Positions 26,571 to 35,926 are shown, counted from the stretch's first letter. The stretch is DNA of 60,346 nucleotides from Paenibacillus camelliae (GCF_023715345.1 NZ_JAMBNY010000023.1:1-60346), one strand, 5' to 3'. Notes: generated from the letters alone by a model not told the origin. A program made the numbers and translations.

Positions 26571-27803
26571 TTATTTATTCTGATTCACACCTGCAGAAAC
26601 CTTCAAGCGAAGTGCATTTAGACGAATAAAGCCTGTTGCATCGCCTTGATCGTAGGCTTGAGAAGGATCTGCTTCCATCGTTGCAATATCAGGATTGTAT
26701 AGACTGACTGGACTCTTCACCCCAGCACCGATAACATTGCCTTTATATAGCTTCAGGCGAACAACACCTGATACGTTTTTCTGAGACTCTGTAACAAGAG
26801 CTTGAAGCGCCAAACGTTCAGGCGCAAACCAGAAGCCGTTATATACAAGCTCACTGTATTTGGAGATTAAAGAATCACGCAAGTGCATTACTTCGCGATC
26901 CATCGTTAATGATTCCATCTTGCGATGAGCAGTAAATAGAATCGTCCCACCTGGTGTTTCATATACACCGCGGCTCTTCATACCAACGAAACGGTTCTCA
27001 ACCATATCTACACGGCCGATACCATGCTTGCCGCCAAGCTCATTTAGCTTATCCATTACTTGCAGCGGAGTCATTGCCTCGCCGTTAATCGCTACGCAGT
27101 TACCTTGCTCAAACTCAAGCTCAACGTATTCTGCTTCATCAGGAGCACGCTCAGGTGATACGCTCAGCACGTACATCTCTTCGTTCTCCTCAGCACTTGG
27201 ATCAAACCAAGGATCCTCTAGCATACCGCTCTCAAAGCTGATGTGTAGAAGGTTACGGTCTGTAGAATATGGCTTCGCAGCGGATGCCGTTACAGGAATA
27301 CCATGCTTTTCTGCAAATGCGATCATCTCTGCGCGACCTGGGAAGTCGTTACGGAATTGCTCAGAGCGCCATGGGGCAATGATTTCAATCTCTGGAGCAA
27401 GTGCAGCTACGCCAAGCTCAAAGCGAACCTGGTCATTTCCTTTACCTGTTGCGCCGTGAGCGATGTACTTCGCACCTTCTGCGCGAGCAATCTCTACCAT
27501 GCGCTTCGCAATAAGTGGACGTGCAATGGACGTACCAAGAAGGTATTGACCTTCATACATCGTACCCGCTTGGAACATTGGGAAGATAAAGTCCTTAGCG
27601 AACTCCTCCTGCAAATCATCGATGTAAACCTTCGAAGCACCTGTCTGTATTGCTTTTTCCTCAAGTCCGTCTAGCTCTTCCTTTTGACCGATGTCTGCTG
27701 TGAAAGCAATAATTTCTGCGTCGTACGTTTCCTTTAACCATTTCAAAATAATAGACGTATCCAAACCACCTGAATAGGCTAATACAATTTTATCCTTTGC
27801 CAT
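26571..27803 (-). CDS. argG: Argininosuccinate synthase
   Basis: A 410-residue ATP-dependent ligase joining citrulline and aspartate. The N-terminal P-loop VLAYSGGLDTSIILKWL is intact, as are GKGNDQVRFE and the citrulline/aspartate-binding region around YSTDRNLLHIS. ATG at 27803 is 20 bp after the argF stop, preceded by a GGAGG-type site. Part of argCJBDFGH. Confidence 0.98.
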   Translation of the reverse strand: MAKDKIVLAYSGGLDTSIILKWLKETYDAEIIAFTADIGQKEELDGLEEKAIQTGASKVYIDDLQEEFAKDFIFPMFQAGTMYEGQYLLGTSIARPLIAKRMVEIARAEGAKYIAHGATGKGNDQVRFELGVAALAPEIEIIAPWRSEQFRNDFPGRAEMIAFAEKHGIPVTASAAKPYSTDRNLLHISFESGMLEDPWFDPSAEENEEMYVLSVSPERAPDEAEYVELEFEQGNCVAINGEAMTPLQVMDKLNELGGKHGIGRVDMVENRFVGMKSRGVYETPGGTILFTAHRKMESLTMDREVMHLRDSLISKYSELVYNGFWFAPERLALQALVTESQKNVSGVVRLKLYKGNVIGAGVKSPVSLYNPDIATMEADPSQAYDQGDATGFIRLNALRLKVSAGVNQNK

Positions 27804-27823
27804 GTTGAACCACTCCTCCTATA

Positions 27824-28780
27824 TTAAGACATAATCGCAGCCATAATCGCTTTTTGCGCATGGAGACGATTTTCTGCCTGATCAAAAATAATAGAATGCT
27901 CACCGTCAATTACACTTTCCGTTACCTCTTCGCCGCGGTGTGCAGGTAAGCAATGCATAAACATAAAGTCTGGGCTTGCGAGCTTTACTAGCTCATCATC
28001 GATTTGATAGTTAGCAAAGGCGATTTCGCGCTCTTTCTGCTCTGCTTCTTGACCCATGCTTGCCCATACGTCGGTATAGATGAAGTTCGCGCCTTCAATC
28101 GCTTCCTTCGGATCACGGCACACAACGATTTTCGCACCTGTTTCCTCAGCGACTGCAAGCGTCTGAGCAATAATGTCCTCATCTGGCTCATAGCCTTCAG
28201 GTGTAGCAATCGACATGTCAACGCCAAGCTTAGCCGCACCCATCATCAACGAGTGTACCATATTGTTACCATCGCCAATGTACGCAAGCTTCACGCCGTC
28301 AAAGGAGCCGTGCTTCTCATAAATCGTCTGAAAATCAGCCAATGCTTGGCATGGGTGAGATAGATCTGTTAAACCGTTAATAACCGGAATCGTAGCTCCA
28401 CGTGCAAGCTCAACAACTTTACGATGCTCATACGTACGGATCATAATGCCATCTAGATAGCGAGAAAGAGTTTGTGCAGTATCTAGAATCGTTTCACCAC
28501 GGCCGATCTGCAGATCATTGCCGCTTAGGAATAAGCCCTGACCGCCAAGCTGATAGATGCCAACCTCAAAGGATACGCGAGTACGTGTCGAGGATTTTTC
28601 GAAAATAAGACCAACTGTTTTTCCTTTAAGTGGTTGATGAGGTTGACCTGCCTTCTGCTTTTCCTTCAGTTCAATGGCTAGCTCGATCAGGTATTGAATC
28701 TCATCTGGTGTATAATCAACAAGCATCAAGAAGTCTCTGCCCTTCATGCTTTGTGCAATTTCCTCTTTGCTTCTTACCAT
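27824..28780 (-). CDS. argF: Ornithine carbamoyltransferase
   Basis: A 318-residue transferase making citrulline from ornithine and carbamoyl phosphate. The carbamoyl-phosphate loop FEKSSTRTRVSFE and the ornithine/catalytic motif MHCLPAHRGEEV are intact, and HPCQALAD is present. The start at 28780 is chosen because GGAGGG is 7 nt upstream; the ATG at 28795 overlaps that site. Confidence 0.98.
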   Translation of the reverse strand: MVRSKEEIAQSMKGRDFLMLVDYTPDEIQYLIELAIELKEKQKAGQPHQPLKGKTVGLIFEKSSTRTRVSFEVGIYQLGGQGLFLSGNDLQIGRGETILDTAQTLSRYLDGIMIRTYEHRKVVELARGATIPVINGLTDLSHPCQALADFQTIYEKHGSFDGVKLAYIGDGNNMVHSLMMGAAKLGVDMSIATPEGYEPDEDIIAQTLAVAEETGAKIVVCRDPKEAIEGANFIYTDVWASMGQEAEQKEREIAFANYQIDDELVKLASPDFMFMHCLPAHRGEEVTESVIDGEHSIIFDQAENRLHAQKAIMAAIMS

Positions 28781-28813
28781 ATGTAAACCCTCCATTTACT
28801 AAACAAGACTAAA

Positions 28814-28838
28814 GCTGATGCGCATCGCACGCATCAGC
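28814..28838. other. Intra-operon hairpin between argD and argF
   Basis: A 9-bp stem GCTGATGCG / CGCATCAGC with a 7-nt loop and no U-tract. Possible processing or mRNA stability element. Confidence 0.4.
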
Positions 28839-28861
28839 GTATAACGAGCAATCTATATCTT

Positions 28862-30049
28862 TTAGCGCTTCGATAAAATCGCTGATAGTATCGAAACCGC
28901 TTGATCAATCTCTTCATTCGTTACGAGCAGGTTCGGCAGCAAGCGGATTACGTTCGGGCCAGCTGTAATGACAAGCAGTCCTTGCTGCTGGGCCTCAACG
29001 ATAAGATCAGCAACCGGTTCTTTGCATTCAATACCAACAATAAGTCCTAAGCCGCGGATGTCTGTTACAAACGAATTTCCTTGCAGCTTCGCGCGCAGCT
29101 GCTCTGTCAAATATGCGCCTTGCTTCGCAGCATGCTGAGGAACGTTGTCTCCAACGATCGTCTCTAGCGTTGCCTTAACAGCTGCAGTTGCAATTGGCGT
29201 TCCTCCGAAGGTGGAGCCATGGCTGCCTGCCGTGAATGCGTCACGAAGTTCTTCCTTCGCTGCCATCGCACCAACTGGAAAGCCACTTCCAAGACCTTTA
29301 GCCATTGTGAAAATATCCGGCTCAATACCGAAATGCTCATAGGCAAACAGCTTACCCGTTCTTCCGATACCTGTCTGAATCTCATCCACAATAAGCAGAA
29401 TTCCTTCAGCCTTGCATAGCTGAGCAACCGCTTGAATATAGTCACGATCTACAGGATGAATCCCACCCTCAGCCTGCACCATCTCGAGCATAATCGCCGC
29501 TGTCTCAGATGTAATGGCCGCCTTCAATGCAGCAAGATCATTGAGCTGAATATGCTTGAAGCCAACAGGCAGCGGCCCGAAGCCTTCCTTCACCTTATCC
29601 TGTCCGGTCGCAGTTAACGTTGCTAATGTGCGTCCGTGGAAGGACTGATGGAATGTAATAATCTCATAGCGTCCGCTGCCTTTAACCTTCTGCTGATAGC
29701 GGCGTGCCAGCTTAATCGCTGCCTCATTCGCTTCCGCTCCCGAATTACAGAAAAACACAGCATCTGCACAGCTATTGTCTGTAATTAGCTTTGCTGCTTC
29801 CGCTTGATTAGGGATTTGGAATAGATTAGAGATATGCCATAGCTGATCCAGCTGAGCAACCAGCGCTTCCTTTACAGCCTTAGGTGCATGACCTAAGTTC
29901 GTTACCGCAATCCCGCTCATGAAATCCAAATATTTGTTGCCTTCACTGTCCCATAGCCAGCTGCCTTCACCCTTAACAATAGCCTGCGGGTATCTAGCAT
30001 AGGTTGGAAACAACGACTGACCTGTCGCTTCAATTGTCTCCTGACTCAT
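28862..30049 (-). CDS. argD: Acetylornithine aminotransferase
   Basis: A 395-residue PLP enzyme (class III aminotransferase). The PLP lysine is in TMAKGLGSGFPVGA, with FCNSGAEANEAAIKLAR and LLIVDEIQTGIGRTG also visible. The start at 30049 follows AGAGAGG at good spacing; the frame is open to 30085 inside the argB end region without a site. Lies 13 bp after argB. Confidence 0.97.
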   Translation of the reverse strand: MSQETIEATGQSLFPTYARYPQAIVKGEGSWLWDSEGNKYLDFMSGIAVTNLGHAPKAVKEALVAQLDQLWHISNLFQIPNQAEAAKLITDNSCADAVFFCNSGAEANEAAIKLARRYQQKVKGSGRYEIITFHQSFHGRTLATLTATGQDKVKEGFGPLPVGFKHIQLNDLAALKAAITSETAAIMLEMVQAEGGIHPVDRDYIQAVAQLCKAEGILLIVDEIQTGIGRTGKLFAYEHFGIEPDIFTMAKGLGSGFPVGAMAAKEELRDAFTAGSHGSTFGGTPIATAAVKATLETIVGDNVPQHAAKQGAYLTEQLRAKLQGNSFVTDIRGLGLIVGIECKEPVADLIVEAQQQGLLVITAGPNVIRLLPNLLVTNEEIDQAVSILSAILSKR

Positions 30050-30062
30050 AACGAACACCTCT

Positions 30063-30851
30063 CTATTGCTTAATGATCGTACCAACTCCGCCTGCCTTAA
30101 CAGCCTGCGTCAGCACACCTTCCTGTGCACCACTAACGATAACAACCTCTTGCACATCGCCTTGAAGGCATTGAATCGCTGCACGTACCTTTGGAATCAT
30201 GCCACCGTAGATTTCACCACTAGCAATCATCGCCTCAACGTCTGCAACTGTGACACTTGGAAGTGTAACCTTTTCACCATCTATTGTTTTCATTATGCCC
30301 GGGACGTCCGTTACAACGATCATACGCGATACACCTAGCTCTGATGCAACCGCACCCGCAGCCGTATCCGCATTAATGTTGTAGCGCTGTCCGTTCTCAT
30401 CGATGCCAATTGGAGCAATGACTGGGATATAGCCCATGCTCATAATTCCTTCTACAATTGTAGCATTAACATGCGTCACATCTCCAACGAAGCCGATCTC
30501 CGCACTATTGGCAACAGGCTGCGCTTGAATGAGCATTCCGTCTACGCCAGATAGGCCAATCGCCTGTGCCCCGCTTGATTGCATCTTGCGTACGATTTCC
30601 TTGTTGATTCGGCCAGCTAGCACCATCTCAACAACATCGAGCACCTCATCGTTCGTTTTACGCAAGCCTTGAACAAATTCCGTCTCGATCCCGAGCTTAT
30701 CCAGCGTTTCCGAGATCGCTGGTCCACCGCCGTGCACGATAACAGGGGCTACCCCATCCTGCTGCAGCTGTCGCAGCTCTGCAAAAAAGCTGCTAGGCAA
30801 AGCCGCCAGCGTACTGCCGCCGCATTTCATAACAAAGCGCTGTTTAGACAT
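30063..30851 (-). CDS. argB: N-acetylglutamate kinase
   Basis: A 262-residue amino-acid kinase phosphorylating N-acetylglutamate. VMKCGGSTL, VIVHGGGPAISETL, NINADTAAGAVASELG and the C-terminal GGMIPKVRAA are the family blocks. There is no obvious N-terminal arginine-sensing extension, so feedback control is probably not of the hexameric type. Confidence 0.97.
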   Translation of the reverse strand: MSKQRFVMKCGGSTLAALPSSFFAELRQLQQDGVAPVIVHGGGPAISETLDKLGIETEFVQGLRKTNDEVLDVVEMVLAGRINKEIVRKMQSSGAQAIGLSGVDGMLIQAQPVANSAEIGFVGDVTHVNATIVEGIMSMGYIPVIAPIGIDENGQRYNINADTAAGAVASELGVSRMIVVTDVPGIMKTIDGEKVTLPSVTVADVEAMIASGEIYGGMIPKVRAAIQCLQGDVQEVVIVSGAQEGVLTQAVKAGGVGTIIKQ

Positions 30852-30866
30852 GTTTCTTCCTCCTAA

Positions 30867-32096
30867 CTACGTGCGATATGCTGCATTAATTCGAACGTAG
30901 TCGTACGTCAAATCACAGCCCCACGCCTTTGCTTTTCCGTTATCCATATTAAGCTGAACAGAGATCACTACTGTATCTCCTTGTAAGTATTCCAAAGCCG
31001 CTTCCTCATCAAAGGCCACCGGAGAAGATTGACGCAGTGTAACGATATCACCTAGTGCAATATCGACCGTATCAGGATTAACTGGCTGACCAGCGCGTCC
31101 TACTGCTGCAATAATCCGACCCCAGTTCGCATCTGCGCCAAATACCGCTGATTTCACAAGTGATGAGCCTATAATCGTTTTAGCGATTGCTTGCGCCGCT
31201 TCATCGCTTGTTGCACCTTCAACGCGAACCTCTACGAGCTTCGTAGCCCCTTCACCATCACGTGCAATCGCTTTTGCCAAGTGTACACAAACATGCGTCA
31301 TCGCCACGCGGAATGCTTCCCAATCAGGATGGGCTTCATTCAGCGTATTATTGCCCGCTAAACCGCTCGCCATCGCCACGAGCATATCGTTCGTGCTCGT
31401 ATCGCCATCCACCGTAATCATATTAAAGCTGAGATCGGTTACTTGACGAAGCAGCAGCTGTAGCGCTTCTGGCTCGATGCTCGCATCGGTCGTTACAAAA
31501 CCAAGCATCGTTGCCATGTTCGGATGGATCATACCAGAGCCCTTTGCAGCTCCACCAATGCGTACCGTTTTGCCGTCAATAACGAGCTCTACTGCAATGG
31601 TTTTCTTCACGAGATCTGTTGTCAGAATCGCTTGGCTAAAATCCTCCGCCCCTTGCTCACTCGCTTCAAGCTTCGCAGGCAGCTGAGAGATCCCTGAGCG
31701 CACGCGGTCCATTTTAAGCAGCTCGCCGATAACCCCAGTAGAAGCAACCGCTACATCCTCATGTGCAACACCAATGATATCTGCAAATACGTTTCGCATT
31801 TCATAAGCGTCTGCTTCACCTTGCTTACCTGTGCATGCATTCGCATTACCGCTATTAACGATGACTGCACGGAGCATGCCGCTGCTGTTGATGCTCTCGC
31901 GTGTTACTTTGATTGGCGCTGCTTGAAATACATTTGTCGTATAGACCGCTGCTGCCGCTGCTGGCACTTCACAGACAATGGCTCCAAGATCATGGCGATC
32001 TGTTTTTTTCAATCCGCAATGCAAGCCGCCTGCTGAAAATCCTGACGGGAAGGTTACAGAGCCTTCCTCTACAATCGTAAACTGCCCTTCTGCCAT
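30867..32096 (-). CDS. argJ: Bifunctional ornithine acetyltransferase / N-acetylglutamate synthase
   Basis: About 409 residues. ArgJ recycles the acetyl group between acetylornithine and glutamate; the bifunctional form can also use acetyl-CoA. The self-cleavage site with the nucleophilic threonine is in HPNMATMLGF, and the N-terminal ARG-cycle motif GGLHCGLKK is present. Start: ATG at 32096 or an in-frame GTG at 32102; AAGGAG is 11 or 5 nt upstream respectively, so both are possible. Lies between argC and argB. Confidence 0.96.
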   Translation of the reverse strand: MAEGQFTIVEEGSVTFPSGFSAGGLHCGLKKTDRHDLGAIVCEVPAAAAAVYTTNVFQAAPIKVTRESINSSGMLRAVIVNSGNANACTGKQGEADAYEMRNVFADIIGVAHEDVAVASTGVIGELLKMDRVRSGISQLPAKLEASEQGAEDFSQAILTTDLVKKTIAVELVIDGKTVRIGGAAKGSGMIHPNMATMLGFVTTDASIEPEALQLLLRQVTDLSFNMITVDGDTSTNDMLVAMASGLAGNNTLNEAHPDWEAFRVAMTHVCVHLAKAIARDGEGATKLVEVRVEGATSDEAAQAIAKTIIGSSLVKSAVFGADANWGRIIAAVGRAGQPVNPDTVDIALGDIVTLRQSSPVAFDEEAALEYLQGDTVVISVQLNMDNGKAKAWGCDLTYDYVRINAAYRT

Positions 32097-32117
32097 ATAC
32101 ACTCGATCTCCTTATCG

Positions 32118-33167
32118 TTAAGGGTATACAGGAACAAATTGCAAGCCTAGCGTTTCGTCCCAACCCATCATTAGATTCATATTTTGAATGGCCTGACCTG
32201 CTGCACCCTTCACCAAATTATCGATGACAGAAATAATGGTCACGCGATTCGTGCGCTTGTCGACAGAAAAACCAATATCGCAATAATTCGAGCCCCACAC
32301 CTCTTTCGTCGCAGGCCATTGACCTTCAGGACGAATTCGAACAAATGGACGACCTTCGTAATATTGCTCATAGTGCTTAATAAGGTCTGACTCGGTTACG
32401 TTTTGGTTAAGCTTGGCATAGATCGTCGCCATAATTCCGCGCGTCATTGGGACAAGATGTGTTGTAAAGCTTACTGTTACCTGCTCATCTGCCACCTGCG
32501 ACAGCACCATCTCGATCTCAGGAATATGCTGATGCTGATTAATCTTATATGCTTTAAAATTCTCGTTAAGCTCAGAATAATGTGTACCAAGCGAAGCACC
32601 TCGACCCGCTCCAGACACGCCTGACTTCGCATCGATAACTAATGTATTGTGATCAATAAGCCCGCCCTGCAATGCAGGTACGATACCTAGCAGCGTTGCC
32701 GTAGGGAAGCAACCAGGATTAGAAATGAACGGCGCATCCACGACCGTATCTCCGTAAACCTCCGCTAGACCAAACACCGCTTGATCCAAATGCGCTTGCT
32801 CTGCTGCAGGCTTTTTATACCACTGTTCATAAACGTCACGATCCTTAATACGGAAATCTCCAGATAGATCAATCACCTTTAAGCCTGCTGCAATATATTG
32901 CGGTGCAAGCTTTGAAGCTACACCTGCTGGTGTCGCTAGAAATACAAGATCAGCCTTCTGCTTAATTAGCTCAGGATCCACATCGTCAAGCACTTCCTCA
33001 CGAATCCCCTGCAAATGAGGATAGCCCTCCGTAATAAGCGAGCCTGCGCTCGAGGATGAAATGACCGAAGTGATCTCTGCATTCGGATGAGACTGCAGCA
33101 GTCTCATTAACTCCACACCGCCATATCCAGTAGAACCAACAATTGCAATTCTCAGCTTGTTAACCAT
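32118..33167 (-). CDS. argC: N-acetyl-gamma-glutamyl-phosphate reductase
   Basis: A 349-residue NADPH-dependent reductase and first gene of the operon. IVGSTGYGGVELMRLL is the nucleotide-binding loop and the catalytic cysteine sits in SNPGCFPTAT. The start at 33167 (MVNKLRIAIVG) follows GGGGAG; the frame open to 33191 adds only 8 unconserved codons. Confidence 0.97.
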   Translation of the reverse strand: MVNKLRIAIVGSTGYGGVELMRLLQSHPNAEITSVISSSSAGSLITEGYPHLQGIREEVLDDVDPELIKQKADLVFLATPAGVASKLAPQYIAAGLKVIDLSGDFRIKDRDVYEQWYKKPAAEQAHLDQAVFGLAEVYGDTVVDAPFISNPGCFPTATLLGIVPALQGGLIDHNTLVIDAKSGVSGAGRGASLGTHYSELNENFKAYKINQHQHIPEIEMVLSQVADEQVTVSFTTHLVPMTRGIMATIYAKLNQNVTESDLIKHYEQYYEGRPFVRIRPEGQWPATKEVWGSNYCDIGFSVDKRTNRVTIISVIDNLVKGAAGQAIQNMNLMMGWDETLGLQFVPVYP

Positions 33168-33204
33168 GTCTTTACCGCTCCCCTTCAGCACCCATTATGA
33201 GGTT

Positions 33205-33233
33205 GTTCAAAAAGCCGGGCAAGCTTTTTGAAC
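33205..33233. repeat. Minimal R1-arm hairpin in the argC leader
   Basis: An 11-bp perfect stem GTTCAAAAAGC / GCTTTTTGAAC with a loop of about 7 nt. The arms match the R1 ends, as if an R1 element had lost its interior. It lies in the transcribed argC leader about 40 bp before the start codon, so it could influence expression. Confidence 0.55.
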
Positions 33234-33321
33234 ATAAACTTTATTATATTAAAGCTATCACTAGCTCTTTTAGAACATTTATAGATTGATAGTATCACTA
33301 CACTATTTTACAATAGTTGGC

Positions 33322-33380
33322 CATGAAAATGAATATGCATAACATTGTATTATTATACATTGCGACTTATAAAAATACAA
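33322..33380 (-). promoter_or_regulatory. argC operon promoter with ARG box
   Basis: Minus strand: -35 TTGTAT (33375-33380), 17-nt spacer, -10 TATAAT (33352-33357). An AT-rich ARG-box-like sequence containing ATGAATATGCAT lies at 33322-33342 and covers the predicted start near 33345, the expected position for repression by ArgR/AhrC with arginine. The leader is about 180 nt. Confidence 0.65.
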
Positions 33381-33409
33381 CGCGCATTTTCATCCATTTT
33401 TCAAGCCTC

Positions 33410-34273
33410 TTATTGATATGTTTTGAAGCCTTTGCCGAACACTTCAGCCGTATTGCTGATAATAATAAATGCATTAGGATCATGTCTCGCCACTGTTTTC
33501 TTAAGTCTAACAACCTCATGCTGCGATACAACCACCATCATGACATTGCGATCCTGCCCCGTATAGCCGCCTTCGCCCTTAAGATTGGTTAAGCCGCGAT
33601 CTAGATCGTTCAAGATAAGCGGCTGCAGCTCCGCCGTTCGATCACTAATAATAAATGCGACTTTAGAGAGCTGAAGACCATTTTGCGCGAAATCAATCGT
33701 CTTGCTTGTAACGAATAAAGAGATCAATGCGTACAGCGCAACCTCTGGCGATATAATAACCGCCGTGCCGATAATGACTGCACCATCAAAGCATATAACC
33801 GCCATATGATATGGAATGCCTGTCAGTTTATGCAGCATTTGCGCAGCAAGATCTAAGCCCCCTGTTGAGCCCCCGCCTCGAAACACTGTCGCTAGACCAA
33901 GACCAACTCCAATCCCGCCGTAGATCGCAGCGAGTAAAGGATTGTGAGTCGGTGCAGGAATATAAGAGGTGAGCAATACAAAAAGTGGGAATACAACCGA
34001 GCCGAGGATCGACTTCGCGCCAAACTTTTTGCCTAGCACAACAATCGCCGCAAGGAAAAGCGGAATATTAAGCACCCACTGCGTCACAGCAGGCTGCACT
34101 CCCGCGACACGCTCGACTAGTACAGATATACCCGCTACTCCGCCAGATGCAATGCCGTTCGGCAGCAGGAACAGGTTAAAGCTAGTTGCGAGTATGAATG
34201 ATCCAAGCAGCACCTGTGCAATATTCAATATGATGTGCATGGTGGGTGACAATGTCTTTCGATTACGTTTCAT
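33410..34273 (-). CDS. YitT-family membrane protein
   Basis: A 287-residue integral membrane protein with five to six hydrophobic segments in the first 190 residues (VLLGSFILATSFNLFLL, VVFPLFVLLTSYIP and others), including the conserved GIASGGVAGIS and GGGSTGGLDLAAQM. A C-terminal soluble DUF2179 domain follows (about 215-287, GGYTGQDRNVMMVVVS). Transport or sensing roles are suspected for the family, but no substrate is established. The start at 34273 has GGAAGGAAGG upstream; an upstream GTG at 34303 lies inside an R1 repeat. Confidence 0.88.
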   Translation of the reverse strand: MKRNRKTLSPTMHIILNIAQVLLGSFILATSFNLFLLPNGIASGGVAGISVLVERVAGVQPAVTQWVLNIPLFLAAIVVLGKKFGAKSILGSVVFPLFVLLTSYIPAPTHNPLLAAIYGGIGVGLGLATVFRGGGSTGGLDLAAQMLHKLTGIPYHMAVICFDGAVIIGTAVIISPEVALYALISLFVTSKTIDFAQNGLQLSKVAFIISDRTAELQPLILNDLDRGLTNLKGEGGYTGQDRNVMMVVVSQHEVVRLKKTVARHDPNAFIIISNTAEVFGKGFKTYQ

Positions 34274-34283
34274 ATGTATTTCC

Positions 34284-34607
34284 TTCCTTCCAGCTTTGAT
34301 CACGATGTAATGCGATGTAGCGGACTCGACTTCGAATATTGAACTCAGCTAGTCCTTCCGGTGCTCACGTACCAATTACCGTACGCTGCGCTCCTCAGTT
34401 CCTAGCTTCGTCCAATCTTCTTGGTGCTGAAAGCTGGGAACCTGCTTTGTTCACGATGTATTACTGAACGTCTAATCGGCATCGAATATTGAACTCAGCC
34501 GAGATCTCCGGTGCTCACGTACCAACTACGTACGCTGCGCTCCTCGATCTCTAGCTTTATTCAATCTTCTCGGTGCTGAAAGCTGGAACCTGCTTTGTTT
34601 ACGAACT
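34284..34607 (-). repeat. Two head-to-tail R1 repeats plus a third truncated end
   Basis: Copy A (about 34284-34441) and copy B (34441-34591) both contain, on the minus strand, GAGGAGCGCAGCGTACG and GTACGTGAGCACC; a partial right-end repeat (CTGCTTTGTTTACGA) follows to 34607. In copy B the inner arms AGC-TA-GAGATC and GATCTC-G-GCT pair; in copy A the equivalent positions read AGCTAG / CTAGCT. The tandem fills the yitT-prfB gap. Confidence 0.8.
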
Positions 34608-34644
34608 AAAAAGGGAGAGCTGCACATTAATGTGAAACTCTCCC
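34608..34644 (-). terminator. prfB terminator
   Basis: GGGAGAG / CTCTCCC stem with an 18-nt loop followed by five T residues on the minus strand, 8 bp past the prfB stop. Confidence 0.8.
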
Positions 34645-34652
34645 CATAACGA

Positions 34653-35766
34653 TTAGCTTTGCTGTTTAATTTGACTGCGAAGATACCCATCGATAAATGG
34701 ATCCAAGTCTCCATCCATCACTGCTCCGATATTTCCTGTCTCTACAGAGGTACGATGATCCTTAACCATGCTGTAAGGGTGGAACACGTAGGACCGAATC
34801 TGACTTCCCCATGCAATCTCGGATTGCTCACCGCGAATTTCTGCAAGATGTTTCATTTGTTCTTCAATCTTACGTTCATAAAGCTTGGAGCGAAGCATTT
34901 TCATCGCTCGATCGCGGTTGGCAATCTGAGAGCGCTCTTGCTGGCAAGCAACAATGATCCCGGATGGAATATGCGTAATACGTACAGCAGACTCTGTCTT
35001 GTTGACGTGCTGCCCGCCGGCGCCGCTTGCACGGTACGTATCTACCTTCAAGTCCTCTGTACGAATCTCAATCTCGATCGTATCATCAATTTCTGGAACG
35101 ACATCACAGGATACGAAGGACGTATGGCGACGGCCAGCCGAGTCGAATGGAGAGATGCGCACTAAACGGTGTACACCTTTCTCCGCTTTCAGATAGCCAT
35201 AAGCATTGTAGCCTTTGATCAGTATGCTGACGCTTTTAATACCTGCTTCATCACCAGGCAAGTAATCGAGCAGCTCTACCTTGAAGCCACGATGCTCAGC
35301 CCAGCGCGTATACATGCGGTACAGCATCATCCCCCAATCCTGAGATTCCGTACCACCAGCACCTGGATGAAGCTCTAGAATTGCATTTAACTTGTCGTAA
35401 GGCTGATTCAGCAGCAGCTGCAGTTCAAAATCTGAAAGCTTACTAGATAAGGAAGCTACACCTTCCGTAAGCTCACCAGCCATCTCCTCATCCTTCTCTT
35501 CCTCGACCAGTTCAAGCATCATTTCTAGATCCTGCTGCTCATTTTGCAGCTTCGTGTATTCCTCAACAACTGATTTGACGGCATTAAGCTCCGATATGAT
35601 CGACTGCGCCCGATCATTATCATCCCAGAAATCAGGCATCGACATTTTCTCTTCGAAGTTAGCAATCATCTCTTGCTTAAGCTCTAAGTCAAAGAGACCC
35701 CCTAAGTGTCTCTAGTCTTGTAACCATCTCGCGAAGCTCTTGCTTTACTGTTACATCTATCATCAT
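34653..35766 (-). CDS. prfB: Peptide chain release factor 2 (programmed +1 frameshift)
   Basis: RF2 of about 370 residues, releasing peptides at UGA and UAA. The coding sequence is in two frames: 25 codons from ATG 35766 (MMIDVTVKQELREM and on), then an in-frame TGA at 35689-35691 that is bypassed by a +1 shift, continuing DLELKQEM to the stop at 34653. The downstream part has the stop-codon-reading SPF tripeptide (RISPFDSAG) and the catalytic GGQ (SGAGGQHVNKTES). RBS AGGAG is 8 nt upstream. It follows secA, as in many Bacillales, but with 454 bp of repeat-rich spacer. Confidence 0.97.
35688..35703 (-). promoter_or_regulatory. RF2 autoregulatory frameshift site
   Basis: AGGGGG-TCT-CTTTGAC: an internal Shine-Dalgarno (35698-35703), the slippery CTT and the TGA stop followed by C. 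This is the textbook RF2 signal; low RF2 favours the shift. Confidence 0.95.
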
Positions 35767-35864
35767 ATATCGAACTCCTATAATTTTTCATGATACTATC
35801 TGGCTTAACCTCCGAGGTACATGAAAAATACTTCGAAAGCATTCACCTATTTTTTCAGCGCTGC

Positions 35865-35926
35865 GCTTAAACCCTCCATCGCTCGAACCTTCCTTCGTCA
35901 GGAGGTCGCTTATGGAGGGTTTAAGC
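35865..35926. repeat. Long perfect hairpin upstream of prfB
   Basis: A 15-bp perfect stem GCTTAAACCCTCCAT / ATGGAGGGTTTAAGC with a 32-nt loop that itself contains a weaker ACCTTCC / GGAGGT pairing, extended outward by CAGCG / CGCTG. It differs from R1 and R2. Function unknown. Confidence 0.6.

Noticed and set aside
33181..33409. T-box or other riboswitch in the argC leader
   Set aside because: No T-box sequence or specifier structure was found; an ARG box and an R1-like hairpin explain the visible features.
34526..34714. 62-codon minus-strand frame overlapping the prfB end
   Set aside because: It runs through an R1 repeat and the prfB terminator in another frame; no coding character.
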